DNA of 43,788 nt, from contig MEQQ01000065.1 of the NCBI GenBank assembly GCA_001770285.1, positions 14,369 through 58,156 of the forward strand, given 5' to 3'. This stretch comes from Betaproteobacteria bacterium RBG_16_66_20 (GTDB lineage: Bacteria; Pseudomonadota; Gammaproteobacteria; Burkholderiales; SG8-39). The position numbers were made by a program, and so were the translations under genes. The notes beneath the pieces were generated by a model, which was not told where the DNA came from, ran no database searches, and worked only from the letters and a program-made list of their open reading frames with translations. The stretch's first letter is position 1. Each line of letters starts with the position of its first letter. Below, in pieces: positions 35,513 through 42,660 of the stretch.

Positions 35513-35755
35513 TTAGAGTTTCTTTCCTTTGGCCGCTTGGCCTCGGAGCAGAAACGTCTTCGGATAGGGTCCTTCGCCGCAGATCTTGAAGGAACCGAAG
35601 TCCTTGTACCAAGGTCCATCCGGCGCCTCGGGTTCAGACTCCCTCCACGCCTTCAATTGGTAGAGGTCTTCAGCGGTGATCTTGCGCTCGCGCAGCCTCT
35701 CGAACAGGTGCTCGCGAAGCACCGGAGGAAGCCCGCTCCACTGTACCTTCGGCAT
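35513..35755 (-). CDS. Uncharacterised 80-aa protein paired with RHH protein
   Basis: MPKVQWSGLPPVLREHLFERLRERKITAEDLYQLKAWRESEPEAPDGPWYKDFGSFKICGEG; TAATG coupling to upstream gene. Confidence 0.7.
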   Translation of the reverse strand: MPKVQWSGLPPVLREHLFERLRERKITAEDLYQLKAWRESEPEAPDGPWYKDFGSFKICGEGPYPKTFLLRGQAAKGKKL

Positions 35756-36012
35756 TACTCACCGAAGGTCATACGGGCGAGCTCTTCCTTGAGACGTTGC
35801 TGCTCCTCCGGGTCGCGGGAGCGCGAGAGGCGGTCGGCGAATTCGAAGAACCGCTTTTTTTCCTGCTCCCGGGCATCGAGCCCGGACTCGATGAGATCGG
35901 CGATAACGCGGCTGGTGCTCGTCTTGCTCGTTTGCGCCAGCGACTTCACCCGTCGCGCGACGCGCGCAGGAAGGCTTACGCTTTGACGGACGGGGCGCTC
36001 GGCGATCGGCAT
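35755..36012 (-). CDS. Ribbon-helix-helix (CopG/Arc-like) small protein, antitoxin-like
   Basis: RQSVSLPARVARRVKSLAQTSKTSTSRVIADLIESGLDARE. Confidence 0.75.
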   Translation of the reverse strand: MPIAERPVRQSVSLPARVARRVKSLAQTSKTSTSRVIADLIESGLDAREQEKKRFFEFADRLSRSRDPEEQQRLKEELARMTFGE

Positions 36013-36062
36013 TGCGTCAGGATACACCACTTTGCACCACGATGCACCAGACCGTCATGAAC

Positions 36063-36190
36063 CGCGCTTTAGCGACGACACGATCAGACATGACGACCGT
36101 ATCAACCAGAACCTGGTGCACATGGTCGGCGCGACCGCGTGCTGCGGGGGAGCGACTCCCGCTTCAAGATGGCCCTCACCAGCCTAGGCA
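36063..36190 (+). pseudogene. Frameshifted 3' remnant of an amidohydrolase 2 family gene
   Basis: RFSDDTIRHDDRINQNLVHMVGA then, after a frameshift, RVLRGSDSRFKMAL; aligns with RFSYDTIGHDDRINANLVRLVGADRVLLGSDYCFDMGL of the 34420-35400 gene. Confidence 0.8.
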
Positions 36191-36326
36191 ACTGTCCGAG
36201 AAATTGAGGCAACGCCAGTACCGACCTGTCTTGTTCAGGGATCCTCGGACCATCGGATGTACAACCGCTTCACTGGCGTCCGCTCGAAATTAAGCGAGAA
36301 TCGACACTCGAAGCGATCGATGCCGA

Positions 36327-36346
36327 GTCCCCGCTTTCGCGGGGAC
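36327..36346. repeat. REP-like hairpin GTCCCCGC-TTTC-GCGGGGAC (opposite orientation to 35425 unit)
   Basis: Perfect 8-bp stem with TTTC loop. Confidence 0.7.
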
Positions 36347-36361
36347 GACATCCAATCTTTC

Positions 36362-37585
36362 CTAAAGCGTCGGGTTGGCGATCTCGCCGCCCAGCGCCGC
36401 CAGCCCCCAGGTCGAGAACTGCGCGTCGGTGCTGAAACTGAAGTGCCCGGCGAGCGCATGCGCGTCGCGGAAAATGCGCTGGATCGGGTAGCCGTCGTAG
36501 ATCCCGTTCGCGCCCGCCATCGCGTGCAGCATGTCGACCGCCTCGGTGCACAGGCTGACCGCGTAGGCGAGGTTGCGCTTGAAGCGCAGCTTCCTCTCCG
36601 GATCGGCGATGACGTTGCGCGCGGCGAGCTCCTGCCCTTCCATGCAATCGTTGCGCAGAACCTGCCGCGCCGCGTCGATTCTCGCCCCCGCGGCGCCGAT
36701 CCGCAGCTGCACCGCCTGGAAATCGCGCATCTTGAGGCCCGTGTAGCTGGTACTGCGCGACTTTACCGCCTCGATGCTGAGCTCGAGCGCGGCCTGCGCG
36801 TTGCCGACCGCGACGCCGCCGATGCCATGGCTGCCGAGCGTGGACAGAGGAACGCGGTAGACCGGATGGGGATTGCCGCGCGCGCCCGGGAAACGGTCGC
36901 CGCCGCGCGCCTCGTACATGCATAGCGCGCGGTGCGCCGGCACGAACACATCCTTCGCCACCACGGTCATGCTCCCGGTGCTTCGCATGCCGAGTACCTG
37001 CCAGTCGTCCACCACTTCGTACTCGGACTTGTGCAGCAGGCACATGCGGTGGTCGATAACCTTGTCGCCGCCACGCCCTTCTCCTTCACGCACGGTCACC
37101 GCGAGCATGTTCCAGTCGGAGATGTTGACCGCGCTCGAGAAATTCCAGCGCCCGCTGACGACGAATCCGCCGTCCGCGGCACGCCCCTGGCCTTGCGGAT
37201 AGGCAATGCCCGAGGCGATCAGCGCGTCCGGGTTGCGTCCCCACACCTCGTCCTGGGCCCGCTCGTCGTACAAGGCCAGCATCCAGTGGTGGATGATGAG
37301 ATTGCCCGCGTTCCAGCCGGTAGAAGCGCAACCGCGCGCGAGCTCGCAGGGAATATCCACGTAAGCGACGAACTCGAATTCCATTCCGCCCCAGCGTTTC
37401 GGCTGCAGGATGCGAAGCAGGCCGCTGCGGTGCAGATCGGCCAGCGTCTCGGGCAGCGTGATGCGTTCCGATTCGCTGCGCGCCGCGCGCTCGCGCAATA
37501 CCGGCACCAGCGCGCGCGCGCTTGCGAGCGCGTCCTCGTAGGTGACGCCGGCGAAGCTGGGCAGGACCTTGCCCGGCGCATTCAC
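36362..37585 (-). CDS. Acyl-CoA dehydrogenase-fold flavin monooxygenase (HsaA/group D-like oxygenase component)
   Basis: GLLRILQPKRWGGMEFEF, CASTGWNAGNLIIHHWMLALYDERAQDEVWG, FVVSGRWNFSSAVNISDWNML, DWQVLGMRSTGSMTVVAKDVFVP. Confidence 0.85.
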   Translation of the reverse strand: MNAPGKVLPSFAGVTYEDALASARALVPVLRERAARSESERITLPETLADLHRSGLLRILQPKRWGGMEFEFVAYVDIPCELARGCASTGWNAGNLIIHHWMLALYDERAQDEVWGRNPDALIASGIAYPQGQGRAADGGFVVSGRWNFSSAVNISDWNMLAVTVREGEGRGGDKVIDHRMCLLHKSEYEVVDDWQVLGMRSTGSMTVVAKDVFVPAHRALCMYEARGGDRFPGARGNPHPVYRVPLSTLGSHGIGGVAVGNAQAALELSIEAVKSRSTSYTGLKMRDFQAVQLRIGAAGARIDAARQVLRNDCMEGQELAARNVIADPERKLRFKRNLAYAVSLCTEAVDMLHAMAGANGIYDGYPIQRIFRDAHALAGHFSFSTDAQFSTWGLAALGGEIANPTL

Positions 37586-38055
37586 CGGGAATTTCCGGCC
37601 ACGCGCGGCATTTTCGAGTAGTCCTCGCCGCCCCAGTCGGCTGTCGCCTTGACGCCGAAGAAGTTGAGCTCGATGGTGATGCCGTTCGGGTCCCTGATGA
37701 AGAGCTGGAACAGCTCCGACTCCGGCAGGCTGCGCGGCCGGTAGGTCATGCCGAGCTTCTTGAAGCGTTCGATGAATTCCTCCGGCTCGCTGGCGAGGAA
37801 TGCGATGTGGTCCACGACGCCGGAATTGTCGGTGGCCGCGTTTTTCGGCGTACCGAGGTAATAAAGGTCCTGGTTTTCGATCCCGGCCGGCCCCATGTGC
37901 ACCTGGATCTTGCCGTTGATGCCGAGCCAGTAGCCCGGGAAGGGGAAATCGGGGCGCGGCATGAGCTCGAAGCCGAGCACATCGACGTAGAAGTCCTTGG
38001 TGCGCTCGAGATCGTTGGCGCGCACGAAGTAGTGGTTCAGTTCGGTCAGCGGCAT
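37582..38055 (-). CDS. VOC family protein (glyoxalase / extradiol dioxygenase-like)
   Basis: ELNHYFVRANDLERTKDFYVDVLGFEL, VVDHIAFLA, LFIRDPNGITIELNF (H, H, E ligand pattern); ATGA overlap with monooxygenase. Confidence 0.88.
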   Translation of the reverse strand: MPLTELNHYFVRANDLERTKDFYVDVLGFELMPRPDFPFPGYWLGINGKIQVHMGPAGIENQDLYYLGTPKNAATDNSGVVDHIAFLASEPEEFIERFKKLGMTYRPRSLPESELFQLFIRDPNGITIELNFFGVKATADWGGEDYSKMPRVAGNSR

Positions 38056-38098
38056 GGTTTTCTCCTTGCCCTATGGTACCGAAACGGCCGCCTGCCCG

Positions 38099-38368
38099 TT
38101 ACTTGAGGCCATCCTCGAGCAGTTCCGCCACCAGCTGATTGAGGGGCAATTGCCGCTCCTGCGCGCGCGCCCGGATTCTGTTCACCAGTTCCCGGTCGAG
38201 CTTTACCGCGAAGGGCACCAGGCCCCGCGCCCGGTCGGCCGCGCGCTGCTCGCGCCGGTTCGGGATCGCGGATCCCTTGCCGTAGCGCGCGGGCGCCTGC
38301 GCCTTACGCAACTGGTCGGTGATGCTCGCGGCCGTGAGCCTTTCGAGGTCGGTTTTCTTCCAGCTCAA
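38099..38368 (-). CDS. Small RHH-like conserved protein
   Basis: SWKKTDLERLTAASITDQLRKAQ...REQRAADRARGLVPFAVKLDRELVNRIRARAQERQLPLNQLVAELLEDGLK; TTG (38368) or ATG (38413) start. Confidence 0.6.
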   Translation of the reverse strand: MSWKKTDLERLTAASITDQLRKAQAPARYGKGSAIPNRREQRAADRARGLVPFAVKLDRELVNRIRARAQERQLPLNQLVAELLEDGLK

Positions 38369-38419
38369 GAACGTCGCTCCATCGCAAGTCGTGAAGATAA
38401 TGCAATTATGCAATATGCC

Positions 38420-39094
38420 TCAATCCAGATGTCGCGAGAACCACGCAGCGGCAAGGCGCCCCACTTCGTCCAGCGCGCCGCGCTCCTCGAACAGGTGCGT
38501 TGCGCCCTGGACAATCGCGAGTTCCTTGACGCAGCCAAGCGCCGCATGGGCGCCCTGGTTCGGCTCGATGACGCCGTGGTCGTGGCCGCCGACGATCAGC
38601 AGCGTGGGCGCCCTCACCCTGCGCAGCACCGCGTCTCCCGCGAGGTCTGGGCGCCCGCCGCGCGAGACGACGGCGGCGACCGCCTGCGGCATTTCCGCGG
38701 CGACCTGGAGCGCCGCGGCCGCGCCGGTGCTGGCACCGAACAGGCCGACCGGCAGCTTCGCCGTGCGCTCGTTTTCCTGCAGGAACCGCACCGCGTCCGA
38801 GAGCCGCTGCGTGAGCAGCGCGATATCGAACCGCCTCTCGCAGTTTGCGTCCTCCTCGGGGGTCAGCAGGTCGATGAGCAGCGTGCCGAGGCCCGCGGCG
38901 CGCAGGCGCTGCGCCACGAAATTATTGCGCGGCGAGTGCCGGCTCGAGCCGCTGCCATGCGCGAACAGCACCACGCCGATGCACTCCGCCGGCAGCTCCA
39001 GCGCGCCTTCGAGCGCTACCTCGCCGGAGGCTACCGTGACCAGCGGTGGCGTACCCGCCGGCCCGGCGGAATCCTTCTTGCGCGTACGTTCCAT
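38420..39094 (-). CDS. Alpha/beta hydrolase (dienelactone hydrolase-like)
   Basis: VVLFAHGSGSSRHSPRNNFVAQRLRAAGLGTLLIDLLTPEE, GLFGASTGAAAALQVAA, LLIVGGHDHGVI, GATHLFEE. Confidence 0.88.
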   Translation of the reverse strand: MERTRKKDSAGPAGTPPLVTVASGEVALEGALELPAECIGVVLFAHGSGSSRHSPRNNFVAQRLRAAGLGTLLIDLLTPEEDANCERRFDIALLTQRLSDAVRFLQENERTAKLPVGLFGASTGAAAALQVAAEMPQAVAAVVSRGGRPDLAGDAVLRRVRAPTLLIVGGHDHGVIEPNQGAHAALGCVKELAIVQGATHLFEERGALDEVGRLAAAWFSRHLD

Positions 39095-39140
39095 CCATGC
39101 ATCCTTGCCCGAAAGCTTGGACCATCCGGCAGACGACCGC

Positions 39141-39154
39141 TTGACGGAGGTCAA
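39141..39154. promoter_or_regulatory. FNR/Anr-like box TTGACGGAGGTCAA (site A)
   Basis: Perfect TTGAC-N4-GTCAA palindrome; TATAAG at 39176-39181 centred 31 bp from box centre. Confidence 0.6.
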
Positions 39155-39187
39155 GACGGCCGGGAACCGCGCGTATATAAGTTTTCC

Positions 39188-39835
39188 ATGTTCGCTAACC
39201 GCATCGATGCGGCGCGCCGGCTCGCGAAAGTGCTGGCGCCGTTTGCAGGGAACAATCCACTCGTGCTTGCGATACCGCGCGGCGCCGTGCCGATGGGGCG
39301 CGCGCTCGCCGACGCCCTCGGCGGCGAACTGGACGTAGTGCTGGTGCGCAAGCTGGGCGCGCCGGGCGCGGGCGAGTTCGCGGTGGGCGCAATCGACGAG
39401 GCCGGCTGGTCGTACGTCGCCGATTACGCGGCCGAAGTCGGCGCCGACGAGGCCTATCTGGCGCGCGAAAAAAGCGCGCAGATGGAACTGCTGCGCAAAC
39501 GGCGCTCGCTGTACACCCCGGCGCGGCACCCGATCGACCCCGCCGGCCGCGTCGTCATCGTGGTGGACGACGGTCTCGCCACCGGCGCCACGATGATCGC
39601 GGCGCTGCACTCGGTACGCGCGCGCAATCCGGCGAGCCTGCTGTGCGCGGTGCCGGTCGCCGCACGCGACAGTCTCGCCAAGGTGGCGCCCTACGCCGAC
39701 AAGATGATCTGCCTCGAGACGCCCGGAGATTTCCACGCCGTCGGCCAGTTCTACCGGGACTTCCACCAGGTGGAGGACAACGAGGTCATCGCAACCCTGC
39801 AGCGCCCCGCGCGCGGCAAGGCCCCGAGCCCCTGA
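39188..39835 (+). CDS. Phosphoribosyltransferase family protein
   Basis: LVLAIPRGAVPMGRALADALGGELDVVLVRKLGAPG, VVIVVDDGLATGATM PRPP motif. Confidence 0.92.
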   Translation: MFANRIDAARRLAKVLAPFAGNNPLVLAIPRGAVPMGRALADALGGELDVVLVRKLGAPGAGEFAVGAIDEAGWSYVADYAAEVGADEAYLAREKSAQMELLRKRRSLYTPARHPIDPAGRVVIVVDDGLATGATMIAALHSVRARNPASLLCAVPVAARDSLAKVAPYADKMICLETPGDFHAVGQFYRDFHQVEDNEVIATLQRPARGKAPSP

Positions 39836-39839
39836 AGCT

Positions 39840-41183
39840 TCAGCGCGCGACGCGATCCACGGCAGCCGCCAGCGCGCGCAGCGCCGGCGCGACCTCGACC
39901 TGCATCGGCGTCGCGCTGTCCTCGAGCTGCTTCAAGTGCGCGGGCAGGCGCCCGAATTCCTGGCGCACCCTCGCACGCACTGCGGCGAGCGGCTCGGGCG
40001 CCCCGATGCGCTTGCCGGCCGCCATCACCTGCGTCACGAGCGGCTCGCCGGACTGCGCGTCGCCTTCGACCGTCAGCACGTCGCGCAGCATCCGCCCATC
40101 CGCGTCATAGCTGCGGAACACCTGCTTCCTGCCGGGCCAGGTGGCTTTCCCCGCCGAGCGCTTGCGCCTCGGCTGCCCGGCGTATTCCTGCAGCTTGTAG
40201 GCGCAATCCAGCGCGGGCGCGTCGGCCGAGACGACGAGCGCCGTACCCACGCCGAAGCCGTCGATCGGCGCACCGGTACCCAACAGCCTTGCCAGTTCCT
40301 GTTCGTCGAGACCTCCGCTCGCGAAAATACCGACCTCCTTCAGGCCGCCCGCGTCGAGGATCGCGCGCACGGCGAACGCGAGCGCGCCGAGGTCGCCGCT
40401 GTCGAGCCGCACCGAGCGCAGCGTGACGCCGCGCGCCTTGAGGCCGGGCGCGATCGCCACCAGCTTGCGTGCCGCCGCCTCGGTGTCGTAGGTATCGAGC
40501 AGGAAGGTGACATCGCGCGGCCGGGACAGCGCGAAGTTCGTGAACGCCTCGCGCTCGGTCTGGTGCGCCTGGATGAAGGAGTGCGCCATCGTTCCGTACA
40601 CCGGGATGCCGAAGCGCTCGCCGGCGAGCACCGTGGAGCTGCCGTCGAAGCCCGCGATATACGCTGCGCGCGCCGCCAGCAGGCCGGCCTCCGCGCCGTG
40701 CGCCCGCCGCAGCCCGAAGTCGACCAGGAACTTGCCGGGCGCGGCGAGGACCGAGCGCGCCGCCTTCGACGCCACGATGGTCTCCAGGTTCATCAGGTTG
40801 ATGACGCGTGTCTCGGCGAGCTGCGCCTGCATGATCGGCGCGGTGACGCGGATGATCGGTTCGTTGGAAAAGAACGCCGTCCCCTCCGGCATCGCGTGCA
40901 CGTCGCCGGTGAAGCGGAACCCGGCCAGGTAGTCGAGAAAACGGCTGTTGAAGCCGCCGGCGCGCTCGAACCACGCGATTTCGGCCGGCGTGAACGACAG
41001 CGCCTCAAGGTGCGCGAGCACCTGCTCCAGACCGGCCGCCAGCAGGAAATTGCGGCCCTTCGGCAGTTTGCGCACGAACAGCTCGAACACCGCGGTGTCC
41101 GTCATCCCCGAATCGAGGTAGGCCTGCACCATGCTCAGCTGGTACAGGTCGGTGAGCAGCGCGCTTTCGGTGAGCGGCCTCAC
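39840..41183 (-). CDS. pncB: Nicotinate phosphoribosyltransferase
   Basis: LLTDLYQLSMVQAYLDSGM, FELFVRKLPKGRNFLLAAGLEQVL, DTYDTEAAARKL, VRLDSGDLGALA, FGVGTALVVS. Confidence 0.93.
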   Translation of the reverse strand: MRPLTESALLTDLYQLSMVQAYLDSGMTDTAVFELFVRKLPKGRNFLLAAGLEQVLAHLEALSFTPAEIAWFERAGGFNSRFLDYLAGFRFTGDVHAMPEGTAFFSNEPIIRVTAPIMQAQLAETRVINLMNLETIVASKAARSVLAAPGKFLVDFGLRRAHGAEAGLLAARAAYIAGFDGSSTVLAGERFGIPVYGTMAHSFIQAHQTEREAFTNFALSRPRDVTFLLDTYDTEAAARKLVAIAPGLKARGVTLRSVRLDSGDLGALAFAVRAILDAGGLKEVGIFASGGLDEQELARLLGTGAPIDGFGVGTALVVSADAPALDCAYKLQEYAGQPRRKRSAGKATWPGRKQVFRSYDADGRMLRDVLTVEGDAQSGEPLVTQVMAAGKRIGAPEPLAAVRARVRQEFGRLPAHLKQLEDSATPMQVEVAPALRALAAAVDRVAR

Positions 41184-41767
41184 GCGACGACGTCCTTCAG
41201 CTGCGCCAGCGTCGCGCCGAGCGCGCGCATTTCACCGATTGCGCGCTCGCCGTCGCCCGGCGCCACGTTCACGGCGCGCACCGCATCGGCGAGCACGACC
41301 GCTTCGAAGCCTTCGGCCAGCGCGTCCTTCACCGTGGCGAGCACGCAATAGTCGGTCGCCAGCCCGGCTACGAACACGCGCTTCACACCCCGGGCACGCA
41401 GTTGCCGCCCGAGCCCGGTTGCCTGAAATCCCGAATACGCATCGCGCTCGGGATCGGTCGCCTTCGAGATCACCGTGGCCGCCTGCGGCAGCGCCAGCCC
41501 GGCCGGAAACGCCGCGCCGCGGCTCTCAGCTACGCAATGCGACGGCCAGGGCCCGCCTCTGGACTTGAAGGAACAATGGTCCCCTGGATGCCAGTCGCGG
41601 GTAGCGAACACGGGATGGGCGTTGTTCGCAAACAGCGCCGCGTAGCCGTTAATCGGCGCGATCACCGCGTCGCCGTCGGGAACCGCGAGGCTGCCGCCGG
41701 GGAGGAAATCGTTTTGCACGTCGACGATGATCAGCGCGTCGCCGGGCCGGGGTGCGAATTCATTCAT
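41180..41767 (-). CDS. pncA: Nicotinamidase (isochorismatase family)
   Basis: ALIIVDVQNDFLPGGSLAVPDGDAVI, ATRDWHPGDHCSF, VFVAGLATDYCVLATVKDAL; ATGA overlap with pncB. Confidence 0.94.
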   Translation of the reverse strand: MNEFAPRPGDALIIVDVQNDFLPGGSLAVPDGDAVIAPINGYAALFANNAHPVFATRDWHPGDHCSFKSRGGPWPSHCVAESRGAAFPAGLALPQAATVISKATDPERDAYSGFQATGLGRQLRARGVKRVFVAGLATDYCVLATVKDALAEGFEAVVLADAVRAVNVAPGDGERAIGEMRALGATLAQLKDVVA

Positions 41768-41805
41768 GGCGGCGGCAAGCGGGCGGCTGCGAGCGCCGAC
41801 CGCTC

Positions 41806-42033
41806 CTAGTGGCCGTCGCGCTGCATGTCCTCCGCCTCCCGTTCGAGCAGCCATGCGTCCTGCGCGCTCTCGTCTTCGGCAAAGTCCTCCAGCGGATCCT
41901 CGACCGATTCCCGTTCGCCGGGCCGCAGCAGCGCGCGACCCTGCTCTGGCGGGTTCTCGCCGCTCGCATCCGGAGCGCCGGCGCGCGGCTTCACCGCCTG
42001 CCGGACGCGGCGTCGCTTCGCGGGCTTCGCCAT
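41806..42033 (-). CDS. Small hypothetical protein (75 aa), basic N-terminus and acidic C-terminus
   Basis: MAKPAKRRRVRQAVKPRAGAPDASGENPPEQGRALLRPGERESVEDPLEDFAEDESAQDAWLLEREAEDMQRDGH; divergent from 42178 gene across FNR-like boxes. Confidence 0.5.
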   Translation of the reverse strand: MAKPAKRRRVRQAVKPRAGAPDASGENPPEQGRALLRPGERESVEDPLEDFAEDESAQDAWLLEREAEDMQRDGH

Positions 42034-42094
42034 TCGTTGGCTCCTCAATCCACGTTCGCCAAACGTCAAGCTAATCCTCCCAACCGGGGGCTGC

Positions 42095-42108
42095 TTGACA
42101 CAGGTCAA
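42095..42108. promoter_or_regulatory. FNR/Anr-like box TTGACACAGGTCAA (site B)
   Basis: Perfect TTGAC-N4-GTCAA; minus-strand TAGCTT (42073-42068) centred exactly 31 bp from box centre. Confidence 0.65.
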
Positions 42109-42109
42109 G

Positions 42110-42123
42110 TTGAGGCAGATCAA
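42110..42123. promoter_or_regulatory. FNR/Anr-like box TTGAGGCAGATCAA (site C)
   Basis: TTGAG-N4-ATCAA; plus-strand TAGCGT (42145-42150) centred exactly 31 bp from box centre. Confidence 0.65.
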
Positions 42124-42177
42124 GCACCGCCTCGCCGTCCGCGCTAGCGTTGTGGGATCCGTCAAAGGAGTCCAGAG

Positions 42178-42423
42178 ATGAAAACAGAAGGACATCCCTT
42201 GCAAGTCGGCGCCCCCGACCCGGAGCGCCGGACATCGCCGATCCTCGACCGCGACAGCGAGACGGAAGAGGCCCTCGCCGGAAACCTCGAAGTGGAAACC
42301 GGCGTGTGCTACTTCAACGACCAGGCCTTCGGCATCGGCGAGTACGTGTGCAGCGGCAACGAGCTGCTGCATTGCGAGGAGCGCGGCATCTGGGTGCTGA
42401 AGGGTCCGTGCCGCCCCGTTTAG
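42178..42423 (+). CDS. Small conserved-type protein (81 aa), possibly DUF1496-like
   Basis: ETGVCYFNDQAFGIGEYVCSGNELLHCEERGIWVLKGPCRPV; SD AAAGGAG upstream. Confidence 0.65.
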   Translation: MKTEGHPLQVGAPDPERRTSPILDRDSETEEALAGNLEVETGVCYFNDQAFGIGEYVCSGNELLHCEERGIWVLKGPCRPV

Positions 42424-42442
42424 GGACAAGGCGCCGACATCC

Positions 42443-42456
42443 TTGATCCAGAGCAA
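42443..42456. promoter_or_regulatory. FNR/Anr-like box TTGATCCAGAGCAA (site D)
   Basis: TTGAT-N4-AGCAA (one mismatch); plus-strand TAGTCT (42478-42483) centred exactly 31 bp from box centre. Confidence 0.55.
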
Positions 42457-42490
42457 GACGCGTTTCCGGCGAAGTAGTAGTCTGTTTTTT

Positions 42491-42660
42491 GCGTTCGGCT
42501 CCTTGGAGACGTCCACGAGCGAGCGCCGAAAGCTGAGCGGCCCGGTTACCGGGTACTGCAGTGAAGACGGGGACGACGCTCAGACCGGCCAGACGCCGAA
42601 AAGACGCGGCCGGGGATCCCCGCTAGGGCCCGCCTCCCCTCAAGGGTGACGGGCTTTTTT
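42491..42660 (+). ncRNA. Candidate FNR-controlled small RNA (~170 nt)
   Basis: Predicted start from site D geometry; stem-loops TTCGGC/GCCGAA (42494-42530) and CCCGG-TTA-CCGGG (42541-42553); ends in hairpin + T6; no convincing ORF. Confidence 0.45.

Noticed and set aside
39936-41351. 471-aa plus-strand ORF antisense to pncB
   Set aside because: Shadow frame; pncB and pncA motifs are unambiguous on the minus strand.
42443-42649. 68-aa ORF in the candidate sRNA region
   Set aside because: TTG start inside the FNR-like box, upstream of the predicted transcription start; no SD and no recognisable domain, so treated as non-coding.
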